Source: CAVXFS01 sp963761115
Lineage (GTDB): Bacteria > Pseudomonadota > Gammaproteobacteria > Burkholderiales > Gallionellaceae
Assembly: GCA_963761115.1 (NCBI GenBank)
Contig: CAVXFS010000001.1
Coordinates: 1-64,000 of the forward strand
DNA length: 64,000 nt
Direction: 5' to 3'
This document shows positions 19,696-26,996 of this stretch, in pieces (the stretch's first letter is position 1; every line of letters begins with the position of its first letter). Both the position numbers and the translations under genes were made by a program. The notes beneath the pieces are model-generated. The model was given only the letters and a program-made list of their open reading frames with translations, did no database searches and was not told the origin of the DNA.

Positions 19696-20141
19696 GTATC
19701 CAGATGGACATCCATGCAATCATGGAACACCTGCCGCACCGTTACCCATTCCTGATGATCGACCGGGTATTGTCGTTTGAATTCGGCAAGGAACTGGTGG
19801 CATTGAAAAACGTCACCATCAATGAGCCATTCTTCCCTGGCCATTACCCGCATCATCCAGTCATGCCCGGCGTCATGATTATCGAGGCGATGGCCCAGGC
19901 TGCTGCACTGCTGACGTTTTCCAGCGTCGAAGAGAAACCGGGCAGCGAAACAGTCTATTACTTCGTTGGTATAGATGGTGCCCGGTTCAAGCGCCCGGTG
20001 GTTCCAGGCGACCAATTGATCCTGAAAGCCACGATCCTGAGAGTATCGCGCGGGTTGTGGAAATTTGCCGTAATTGCTGAAGTGGACGGACAACTCGCGG
20101 CGGAAGCTGAAATCATGTGCACCATGCGGGATAAGCCATAG
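19692..20141 (+). CDS. fabZ: 3-hydroxyacyl-ACP dehydratase FabZ
   Basis: 149 residues. Dehydrates 3-hydroxyacyl-ACP in fatty acid synthesis and competes with LpxA/LpxD for the same substrates. Hotdog fold with LPHRYPFLMIDRV near the N-terminus and the active-site motif FFPGHYPHHPVMPGV plus EAMAQ containing the catalytic His and Glu. Embedded between lpxD and lpxA, as in E. coli. Confidence 0.99.
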   Translation: MSIQMDIHAIMEHLPHRYPFLMIDRVLSFEFGKELVALKNVTINEPFFPGHYPHHPVMPGVMIIEAMAQAAALLTFSSVEEKPGSETVYYFVGIDGARFKRPVVPGDQLILKATILRVSRGLWKFAVIAEVDGQLAAEAEIMCTMRDKP

Positions 20142-20149
20142 GATCATAC

Positions 20150-20920
20150 ATGCGTCATCCCACAGCCATCATCCATCCGCATGCGCGTCTTGCCGACGAT
20201 GTCGAAGTCGGTGCCTATAGCATCATCGGTGAATTCGTCGAGGTCGGCGCGGGCACGGTGATCGGCCCGCATGTGGTGATTGGGGGTAGAACGCGCATCG
20301 GCCAGCAAAACCGGATATTCCAGTTCTGTTCGCTGGGCGAAGTCCCGCAGGACAAGAAATACGCCGGCGAACCCACCAGCCTTGAAATTGGCGACCATAA
20401 CGTGATCCGCGAGTTTTGTACCTTGAACATTGGCACCGCGCAAGACATCGGTGTGACGCGCCTGGGCGATCACAACTGGATCATGGCCTATGTGCACCTG
20501 GCGCATGATTGCCAGGTCGGCAACCACACCATATTCGCCAACAACACGAACCTGGCCGGCCATGTGGTGGTGGATGACTATGCCATCCTCGGAGGCTTCA
20601 CCGGCGTGCATCAATTCTGCAAGGTCGGCGCACATGTTATTACCGGCGTGAGCAGCGTGCTGCTGCAGGATCTGCCGCCTTATGTGATGGTGTCGGGCAA
20701 TCCTGCCGAACCCCACGGGATCAACTCGGAAGGGCTAAGGCGACGCGGATTTTCCGGCGATGCGATCATGGCGATCAAGCGCGCATACAAGACCTTGTAT
20801 AAATCAGGATTGTCGCTGGAAGACGCAAGAGTTGCCATTGCTGAGCAGGCACTGGCATATCCGGAACTCGATCGACTCAGCGAATTCCTGAAACTATCCA
20901 CGCGCGGCATCATTCGTTAG
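20150..20920 (+). CDS. lpxA: UDP-N-acetylglucosamine O-acyltransferase
   Basis: 256 residues. First step of lipid A synthesis. Hexapeptide-repeat beta-helix from residue 4 to ~185 with the catalytic His in YVHLAHDCQVGNH (near 122-125), followed by the helical C-terminal domain starting NSEGLRRRGFS. The ATG lies 8 nt past the fabZ stop. Confidence 0.99.
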   Translation: MRHPTAIIHPHARLADDVEVGAYSIIGEFVEVGAGTVIGPHVVIGGRTRIGQQNRIFQFCSLGEVPQDKKYAGEPTSLEIGDHNVIREFCTLNIGTAQDIGVTRLGDHNWIMAYVHLAHDCQVGNHTIFANNTNLAGHVVVDDYAILGGFTGVHQFCKVGAHVITGVSSVLLQDLPPYVMVSGNPAEPHGINSEGLRRRGFSGDAIMAIKRAYKTLYKSGLSLEDARVAIAEQALAYPELDRLSEFLKLSTRGIIR

Positions 20921-21016
20921 CGAAATACTATTGAACAACTTTCAGTCCGTATTGCAGTGCCATGTGGACTCAAACTGACATATCCTCCCCTCGCTTATCG
21001 ATACCCCGACATTAAT

Positions 21017-22171
21017 ATGCATCCGCTAGAAAAGACCATAGCCATGGTGGCAGGTGAAGCCTCGGGCGACCTGCTTGGCAGTCACCTGATGGAAGCACTG
21101 AACAAGGAAATGCCTGGCCTGCACTTTGTCGGCATTGGCGGACCGAAGATGCAGGCAGCGGGAATGCAGATATTATTTCCGATGGAAAAACTCGCGGTGC
21201 GCGGTTATGTTGAAGTACTGCGCCATTATCGGGAGATCGCAGCTATCCGCAACACCCTGCGCAAACAGCTGATCAAAAATCCCCCTGACCTGTTTATCGG
21301 CATCGATGCGCCTGACTTCAATCTTGACCTGGAACTTGCGCTGAAAAAACGCGGCATCCCGACCGTCCATTATGTCAGCCCGTCGATCTGGGCCTGGCGG
21401 GGCGAGCGCATCCACAAAATCAAGCGCGCAGTATCGCGCGTCCTGGCACTGTTTCCATTTGAAGCGCCGATATATGAAAAAGCCGGCGTGCCGGTAAGTT
21501 ACGTAGGGCATCCCCTGGCTGACATACTTGCTGATTTTCCAAGCCGGGCCGTGATGCGGGAGAAAATGCGCATTCCCGCACAAGCAAGTGTTTTCGCCTT
21601 GCTGCCGGGTAGCCGGCAGAGCGAGGTCAAGCATCTGGCGGATACCTACATCATGACCGCAAAACTGATCCAGCAGAAAATGCCCGATGCCCACTTCCTG
21701 GTTCCGCTGGTCAGCCGCGAAACTCGGCAGATATTCGAGGAGACGCTTTACCGGCTGGATGCGCAGGATTTGCCATTTACCTTGATGTTTGCGCATGCAC
21801 ACGATGCGATGATCGCTGCGGACGGCGTGCTGGTGGCATCCGGCACCGCAACGCTGGAGGCGGCACTGCTCAAGCGCCCGATGGTGATCACCTACAAGAT
21901 GCCGGCGCTGTCCTATTGGCTCAGCAAGCGCAAGCAGTATCAGCCGTATGTCGGACTGCCCAATATACTGGCCGGAAGGTTCATTGTTCCGGAATTACTG
22001 CAGGAAGACGCGACGCCGGAAAACCTGGCGCAGGCACTTGTCAATCTCGTGCAGGACAAGAATGCGGTGGGCGAGCTGGATCTGATCTACACGGAAATGC
22101 TCGCCGTATTGAAGCAGAACACTGCGCACAAGGCCGCTTTGGCGATCATGCCGTTGTTGCGAGCGGCATGA
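21017..22171 (+). CDS. lpxB: Lipid-A-disaccharide synthase
   Basis: 384 residues from ATG at 21017 (MHPLEKTIAMVAGEASGDLL); an in-frame ATG at 20957 is rejected because the family begins just before VAGEASGD. Condenses UDP-diacylglucosamine with lipid X to the lipid A disaccharide at the inner membrane. Motifs: AGEASGDLLG, FIGIDAPDFN, YVSPSIWAWR and LLPGSRQSEV. No clear ribosome binding site; the 96-nt gap after lpxA shows no other gene. Confidence 0.97.
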   Translation: MHPLEKTIAMVAGEASGDLLGSHLMEALNKEMPGLHFVGIGGPKMQAAGMQILFPMEKLAVRGYVEVLRHYREIAAIRNTLRKQLIKNPPDLFIGIDAPDFNLDLELALKKRGIPTVHYVSPSIWAWRGERIHKIKRAVSRVLALFPFEAPIYEKAGVPVSYVGHPLADILADFPSRAVMREKMRIPAQASVFALLPGSRQSEVKHLADTYIMTAKLIQQKMPDAHFLVPLVSRETRQIFEETLYRLDAQDLPFTLMFAHAHDAMIAADGVLVASGTATLEAALLKRPMVITYKMPALSYWLSKRKQYQPYVGLPNILAGRFIVPELLQEDATPENLAQALVNLVQDKNAVGELDLIYTEMLAVLKQNTAHKAALAIMPLLRAA

Positions 22172-22218
22172 TGTGTTGTGAGAGTGATTTGACTGGGCAA
22201 GCAGCAAGAATCTGCCTT

Positions 22219-22797
22219 ATGAATAATTCGGAACCGGCGATCATCATATGCGGTGTCGACGAAGCAGGGCGGGGCCCCCTGGCCGGTCCGGTGTACGCTG
22301 CCGCAGTGATCCTGGATGCGCATCACCCGATAGCCGGGCTCGCCGACTCAAAAAAACTCAGCGAAAAGCGGCGCAATGATCTAGCCCTTGAAATCAGGCA
22401 ACAGGCGGCTGCCTGGGCAATCGCCGAGGCCAGCGTAGAAGAGATCGATGCCATCAACATCCTGCAGGCAAGTCTGCTGGCCATGAGCCGTGCAATCGCG
22501 GCATTAACGCTGCGCCCGACTGAAGTTTTGGTGGACGGCCTGTATTGTCCGGACACCGGGCTGCCCAGCCGCGCCATTGTGAAGGGTGACAATAGCGTGA
22601 TGGAAATCTCTGCAGCATCGATACTTGCCAAGACTGCACGCGACAGCGCGATGATGGTATTGCATCAAGGATTCCCGCAATACGGTTTTGATAGCCACAA
22701 GGGGTATCCGACAGCCGCGCATGTTGCGGCGTTAAGATTGCACGGTGTTTCACCGGTCCACCGAAAAAGTTTCAGGCCGGTACGGGAGCTACTGTAA
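22219..22797 (+). CDS. rnhB: Ribonuclease HII
   Basis: 192 residues from ATG at 22219; an alternative ATG at 22168, overlapping the lpxB stop, would add 17 residues. Removes RNA and single ribonucleotides from DNA-RNA hybrids. Catalytic acidic residues are in CGVDEAGRGPLAG and in VDGLYCPD, with ADSKKLSEKRR and HKGYPTAAH as further RNase HII signatures. Follows lpxB as in many Proteobacteria. Confidence 0.97.
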   Translation: MNNSEPAIIICGVDEAGRGPLAGPVYAAAVILDAHHPIAGLADSKKLSEKRRNDLALEIRQQAAAWAIAEASVEEIDAINILQASLLAMSRAIAALTLRPTEVLVDGLYCPDTGLPSRAIVKGDNSVMEISAASILAKTARDSAMMVLHQGFPQYGFDSHKGYPTAAHVAALRLHGVSPVHRKSFRPVRELL

Positions 22798-22977
22798 TAG
22801 CTGAATGTATGGATTAATGAGTTATATTTGCTGTCCTTTGCATTGCTTTATGGACAGCAGCAGGCAGCGGCAAAAGGAGGAGGGCAGCGGGAAGGGTTTA
22901 ACATTTATATAATCCCGCACATCTGTTGTATCGGGTCAGGCATGGCACAGAATCCTGCCGGATATAGAAAGGCAAAA

Positions 22978-23184
22978 ATGGAATATTTTGATAAACGCAT
23001 GGCACTTGAAGTTATCGAGGATGCGCTCAAGGATTTGGACAGCCAGTATGGGAGGGGTGTGGCAACCGGACTTTGTGGCGCTTTTCATATGTGCGGTATG
23101 CTGAACAAAGAAGAGTGGGAATCCATTTCGAAGCGCATCGAACAAGGCCAGAATGGCAGCGATGCAGGTGGTACCATTCATTAG
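22978..23184 (+). CDS. Small hypothetical protein (68 residues)
   Basis: ATG at 22978 is preferred because GAAAGG lies 5 nt upstream (22967-22972); an upstream in-frame ATG at 22939 has no such site. Not recognised. The chain MEYFDKRMALEVIEDALKDL starts with a helix, contains GRGVATGLCGAFHMCGML with two Cys, and ends polar. Soluble, no signal peptide. It may share a transcript with the DUF1289 gene 41 nt downstream. Confidence 0.55.
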   Translation: MEYFDKRMALEVIEDALKDLDSQYGRGVATGLCGAFHMCGMLNKEEWESISKRIEQGQNGSDAGGTIH

Positions 23185-23225
23185 TGTCCGCTTTACTGGT
23201 TCATTGATGCGGAAAGGAGACGCTG

Positions 23226-23435
23226 TTGATTGATGCTGACAGCATTGCACAATTTCCTTGCACACGAAATTGCTGCTTGAATGACGACGATACCTGCCTC
23301 GGTTGCTTTCGATCCCTGGGAGAGATCACACGATGGGGTGCGGCCAGTGATCAGGAGCGAACCATTATCCTGCAGAATGCCCGGGATCGGCGGATGGCTT
23401 ATGACCTGGACCAGCGTAGCAGAAACGGACTCTAA
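23226..23435 (+). CDS. DUF1289 family small Cys-rich protein
   Basis: 69 residues. The start is a TTG at 23226, supported by AAAGGAG at 23212-23218 with good spacing. The pattern CTRNCCLNDDDTCLGCFRSL followed by EITRWGAASDQER matches the DUF1289 family, whose Cys residues probably bind a metal; function unknown. It ends 18 nt from the stop of the convergent SDR gene. Confidence 0.85.
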   Translation: MIDADSIAQFPCTRNCCLNDDDTCLGCFRSLGEITRWGAASDQERTIILQNARDRRMAYDLDQRSRNGL

Positions 23436-23453
23436 GCGGGGGCTCGATCGCTA

Positions 23454-24164
23454 TCACCAGGGGATCACCTGCCCATCATAATTGAAGAATTTTCCGGAGT
23501 CGGCGATAGTGAGGCTGCTGATTACCTGCCGCATTCCGGATACGCTCTGTTCAGCAGAAATCATCGCGTTCGGTCCGCCCATGTCGGTCTTGACCCAACC
23601 TGGATGGAATACCACCGTAGTTATTCCGGCCGGCTTCAGGTCGATTGCCAGGCTCTTCACGACCATATTCACCGCTACCTTGCTTGAACGATACAGATAG
23701 CTACCGCCTCCGCTATTGTCCGCTATGCTGCCCATTTTGCTGGTCAGCGTCACGATGGTCTTTTGCCAGCTGCGACCGATCTGCACGGTGAAAGCTTCAG
23801 CCATCTTGAGCGGCGCCATGGTATTGACGCGGAATGCCCGCACCCATTCCTCATAGTCGGCATGACCAAAGCCTCTTTTATCGGCATCGGGATAGATGCC
23901 GGCATTATTGATGAGCACATCGATTGCTTCATCGGCCAGCATTCTGGACAGGAGCTCGATTTGCTCATGATCACCGACATCAAGCGCATGAATCATTACC
24001 GACCTGGGATATTGTGCCGCCAGCTTGACGAGCGCATCCGATGTTTCGGGATGGCGGCTGCAAGCCAGGACGCGCCAGCCATTTGCGGCAAATTGCCGGC
24101 AAAACTCCAGCCCGATGCCTCGGTTTGCGCCGGTGACCAAAGTGGTTTTAATCTGGTTTTTCAC
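23454..24164 (-). CDS. Short-chain dehydrogenase/reductase
   Basis: 236 residues. Rossmann fold with the cofactor motif TLVTGANRGIG at the N-terminus, NNAG near residue 87, the catalytic YRSSK (Tyr-x3-Lys) near 154 and PGWVKTDMGG after it. NAD(P)-dependent oxidoreductase of unknown substrate; the shape resembles the C-factor/sniffer-like subgroup. It overlaps the upstream methyltransferase gene by 4 nt (ATGA), so the two are probably one operon. Confidence 0.93.
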   Translation of the reverse strand: MKNQIKTTLVTGANRGIGLEFCRQFAANGWRVLACSRHPETSDALVKLAAQYPRSVMIHALDVGDHEQIELLSRMLADEAIDVLINNAGIYPDADKRGFGHADYEEWVRAFRVNTMAPLKMAEAFTVQIGRSWQKTIVTLTSKMGSIADNSGGGSYLYRSSKVAVNMVVKSLAIDLKPAGITTVVFHPGWVKTDMGGPNAMISAEQSVSGMRQVISSLTIADSGKFFNYDGQVIPW

Positions 24165-24925
24165 GGCTTGACAAAGCGCAGGGCGAACTTATCAGTCTGG
24201 ATATTCGTGTCGAAAAAAGCATGGTCACGAGGGTCGTCTGGATTTCTCATGAAATCGCTTTCCTGTTCCAACCGGAAACCGGCTTGACGGAATTCGTCCA
24301 GAACCACCTGCTCGTCGATTCGGTGGAGTGTCTTGGCCGCCGAAATACCGCTGCCTGTCTTGGCCGAGTGATCCAGCACAACCAGATGCCCACCCGATTT
24401 CAAGGCATCGAACAGCCGCTGGTCCATCTTTGCGCGGTCAACCGGCATATAGGCGATATCGTGGTAATTCATGATGATCGTAATCAGATCCAGTTCGGGA
24501 ATGCCGTTGGGTACCGGGTCTTCGAAAGGCCGAATGTCCGGAATGATGTTGGCCTGAGGATGATTGGCCAATCGTTCCTCGAGAGCTGACCCGGATTTGG
24601 TCTCCTGCGCCCATACAGTCCCGTTGCTGCCAACGACCAGCGCCAGCAATTGCGTCGTATACCCGCCGCCGGCTGCAACATCCAGCGCCTTCATGCCGGG
24701 CTGCACACCTGTGAACTCAAGGAACTCCAGCGGCTTGCGCCGGGCATCCGCATTCCTGTCGGCATCCGTTCGTATCGGGCTGGCAACCGCCTGCTGGTAA
24801 ATTTCGGACGCGACGTGTGTGCTGTCCGCTTCAGGGGCGGCATGTCCGCCCACTGTCACAGCCAATCCCAAAACGACGAATAACACCTGCCACCTTGTCC
24901 CTGGACCGTATTGTGAGATCAACAT
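24161..24925 (-). CDS. Exported class I SAM-dependent methyltransferase-like protein
   Basis: 254 residues, ATG at 24925 preceded by AGGAG. N-terminal segment WQVLFVVLGLAVTVGGHAAP looks like a signal peptide, so the protein would act in the periplasm, unusual for a SAM enzyme. The methyltransferase motif I is LDVAAGGGYTTQLLAL; DLITIIMNYHD and SGGHLVVLDHSA follow. This matches a group of predicted periplasmic methyltransferases (COG4798-type). Substrate unknown; coupled to the downstream SDR gene. Confidence 0.85.
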   Translation of the reverse strand: MLISQYGPGTRWQVLFVVLGLAVTVGGHAAPEADSTHVASEIYQQAVASPIRTDADRNADARRKPLEFLEFTGVQPGMKALDVAAGGGYTTQLLALVVGSNGTVWAQETKSGSALEERLANHPQANIIPDIRPFEDPVPNGIPELDLITIIMNYHDIAYMPVDRAKMDQRLFDALKSGGHLVVLDHSAKTGSGISAAKTLHRIDEQVVLDEFRQAGFRLEQESDFMRNPDDPRDHAFFDTNIQTDKFALRFVKP

Positions 24926-25049
24926 GAATCGCTCCTCTGGATTATATCGACATGGTGCGCGCCGTGACTTGGTTCATGCATGGCGCCGCCTGCCAAGGTA
25001 AAAAGTATACTCCGGAAAAATGATGGTGTTGCCAGCCCATTTGAAATGG

Positions 25050-25072
25050 CGTTCCGACTCACCATCGGAACG
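25050..25072 (-). terminator. Hairpin downstream of the sspA-like gene
   Basis: Perfect 8-bp stem CGTTCCGA / TCGGAACG with a 7-nt loop, 35 nt past the sspA stop on the minus strand. No T-run follows, so termination there is uncertain. The surrounding 24926-25106 shows no gene. Confidence 0.35.
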
Positions 25073-25106
25073 AGGTTAATTCACAGCCTTGACCTGGGGC
25101 CCGAAC

Positions 25107-25721
25107 TTACTTGTGCATCGCCTTTTCGGCAGGCGTCATCGAAGCGATGTAGGCTGGCCGCGAGAATATGCGCTCGGCATATTTCATCAGCGGCAGTTCA
25201 GTCTCCTTGCCAAGCTGGATGCCATAATGATCCAGCCGCCACAGTAGCGGTGCAATGGCCACGTCCAGCATGGAGAACTCATCACCCAGCATGTATTTCT
25301 GCCGGGCAAATACAGGCGCTAGCTGAGTCAGGTTTTCCCGGATCATCTGGCGCGCCTTGTCCGCAACCTTGGGCTTTCCTTGCTTGATGGGATCGATATG
25401 GCAGTACAACTCATTTTCGAAGCGGTGCAAAAGCAGGCGCGTCCGGCCGCGCGTCACCGGGTCATGCGACATAAGTTGCGGATGAGTGAAGCGCTCATCG
25501 ATATATTCGTTGATGATATTGGCCTCATACAGCACCAGGTCTCGCTCCACCAGTACCGGCACCATGTTGTCCGGATTGATTGTTGACAGGAAGTCTGGCT
25601 TGTTAAACATGTCTACATCGACAACCTTGAACTCCATGCCTTTTTCATACAGCACAAAGCGGCAACGTTGACTGAATGGATCCGTCGTCCCGGAATACAG
25701 GGTCATGATAGAGCCGTTCAT
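25107..25721 (-). CDS. sspA: Stringent starvation protein A-like glutathione S-transferase fold protein
   Basis: 204 residues (ATG at 25721; ATG at 25706, MTLYSGTTDPF, is an alternative). Thioredoxin-like N-terminal domain with TDPFSQRCRFVLYEKG and VPVLVERDLVLYEANIINEYID, then the all-helical GST C-terminal domain. SspA binds RNA polymerase under starvation in other bacteria and lacks GST activity. In betaproteobacteria it normally follows petABC and precedes sspB; here neither neighbour is present, so a paralogue or relocated copy is possible. Confidence 0.85.
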   Translation of the reverse strand: MNGSIMTLYSGTTDPFSQRCRFVLYEKGMEFKVVDVDMFNKPDFLSTINPDNMVPVLVERDLVLYEANIINEYIDERFTHPQLMSHDPVTRGRTRLLLHRFENELYCHIDPIKQGKPKVADKARQMIRENLTQLAPVFARQKYMLGDEFSMLDVAIAPLLWRLDHYGIQLGKETELPLMKYAERIFSRPAYIASMTPAEKAMHK

Positions 25722-25959
25722 GCTGTTTTCAGGTGGCCGCGATGCACCCTCCCTCTGTTGGATTCATTCATCTTGAGGTTTGGTGCTGTATGGATCGTGA
25801 ATCGATATAAGGTGTCCTTGTTCATGTTTGCTTCTCCAGACTTGTGTATGTGAAAATGCGCAGGCGACCTGCCATACTACAGCAATGTCGCAAGGATTCC
25901 CGGGGCAATTCACATTTGTATTACTATTAACTGGTATCAACAACGCAAGGAGATCGATC

Positions 25960-26031
25960 ATGGCTAAAGGTCAACAACGCAAAACAAAGGAAGCAAAGAA
26001 GCCCAAGAAGAAACCAACACCCGTCATCTAG
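25960..26031 (+). CDS. Tiny basic conserved-type protein (23 residues)
   Basis: ATG at 25960 follows AAGGAG at 25947-25952 with 7-nt spacing and the gene ends 13 nt before a strong terminator, so it is well framed as an expressed unit. The product begins MAKGQQRKTKEAKKPKKK: ten of 23 residues are Lys or Arg. I recall similar MAKGQ...KEAKKPK small proteins annotated as hypothetical across Proteobacteria. Function unknown; the charge suggests nucleic-acid or ribosome contact. Confidence 0.75.
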   Translation: MAKGQQRKTKEAKKPKKKPTPVI

Positions 26032-26044
26032 CATCCAGTACGCG

Positions 26045-26070
26045 AAAGGGGACCGATAGGTCCCCTTTTT
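26045..26070 (+). terminator. Rho-independent terminator
   Basis: Stem AAAGGGGACC (26045-26054) and GGTCCCCTTT (26059-26068) with loop GATA and a terminal T-run. Ends the tiny basic-protein gene. Confidence 0.93.
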
Positions 26071-26284
26071 GTTCTCCCGGAGAAATCCCGGTCGGTCTTT
26101 GAGTTATGCAGCCGCCCGGCCTGATTACTTGCAGTACAAGTCCGTGTGGGGAGACTTTGATTGAATGCTACTTAAATCGACGCGGCATCTTTCCGATCTC
26201 ACGTGCACTCTGAATGATCCTGGAATAGGGCAGGCGTACATCCGTAGCAATAGGACGGTTCGACTGCTTTGCCATACATATCGC

Positions 26285-26312
26285 ATTTGACATAATATAC
26301 ATTATGCGAAGT
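26285..26312 (-). other. dif: dif site (XerC/XerD chromosome dimer resolution site)
   Basis: Read on the minus strand: XerC-side arm ACTTCGCATAA (26312-26302), centre TGTATA (26301-26296), XerD-side arm TTATGTCAAAT (26295-26285). Against the E. coli dif that I know, the centre is identical, the XerD arm differs at one base and the XerC arm at three (24 of 28 identical). XerCD recombine chromosome dimers here under FtsK control at division. It lies in the 321-nt gap between the terminator of the tiny basic-protein gene and pgsA, which otherwise shows only a doubtful 35-codon frame. The strand switch of genes around it fits the replication terminus. Confidence 0.93.
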
Positions 26313-26391
26313 ATCGGAAAAGGTGTCCCAATCCGGCCAGGGGTATCTGCTCTTAACAAAAGCACACAATCAGCCGGTTGAAGCAGAGCAA

Positions 26392-26979
26392 CTAATCGCG
26401 AGAATCGATGCGCGAACTCTTCACGATCTGCGGCATCGCCAGCGTCAGGTAATATCCCATCGACCACAAAGTCAGCAAGGCAGCGAGATAGATCATCACC
26501 GTGCCCAGCTGGATCAGGGGGAAACCAAACAACGGTTCCTGATACAGCAGGAACAGGATCGCGATCATCTGGAAGGTCGTCTTGATCTTGCCGAGCATGG
26601 ATACGGCAATATTCTTGCCGGCGCCCAGCTTGGCCATCCATTCGCGCAAGGCAGAGATGGCGATCTCGCGGCCGATGATGATGAAAGCGATCAGCGCATC
26701 CACCTCTTCCAGTCTCACCAGCAAGATCAGCGCTGCTGCGACCATCAGTTTGTCGGCGACCGGATCGAGGAACGCGCCGAAGGCAGAAGTCTGGTTCAGT
26801 ACCCTGGCAAGATAACCATCCAGCCAATCGGTGATCGCAGCAAACGCGAAGATGAGCGCACTGAACAGGTGCTTGTGATGCAGGCTGATGGTCTCATCCG
26901 ACAAATAGAACACACCAAGGAACACCGGGATCATGAGGATCCTGAACCAGGTAAGCAGGTTCGGAATGTTGAAAGGCAT
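26392..26979 (-). CDS. pgsA: CDP-diacylglycerol-glycerol-3-phosphate 3-phosphatidyltransferase
   Basis: 195 residues. Integral membrane enzyme making phosphatidylglycerol phosphate from the CDP-diacylglycerol supplied by CdsA. The CDP-alcohol phosphotransferase motif is complete: DWLDGYLAR, then G and two Asp in FGAFLDPVADK. Begins MPFNIPNLLTWFR as usual. It lies 17 nt downstream of uvrC, the conserved uvrC-pgsA order. Confidence 0.97.
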   Translation of the reverse strand: MPFNIPNLLTWFRILMIPVFLGVFYLSDETISLHHKHLFSALIFAFAAITDWLDGYLARVLNQTSAFGAFLDPVADKLMVAAALILLVRLEEVDALIAFIIIGREIAISALREWMAKLGAGKNIAVSMLGKIKTTFQMIAILFLLYQEPLFGFPLIQLGTVMIYLAALLTLWSMGYYLTLAMPQIVKSSRIDSRD

Positions 26980-26996
26980 GAATCGAGATGGTTCCG

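Noticed and set aside
26168..26293. A 35-41 codon minus-strand frame (MAKQSNRPIATDVRLPYSRI...) next to dif
   Set aside because: Composition looks natural, but there is no ribosome binding site and its extended form would run through the dif site; not enough support for a gene.
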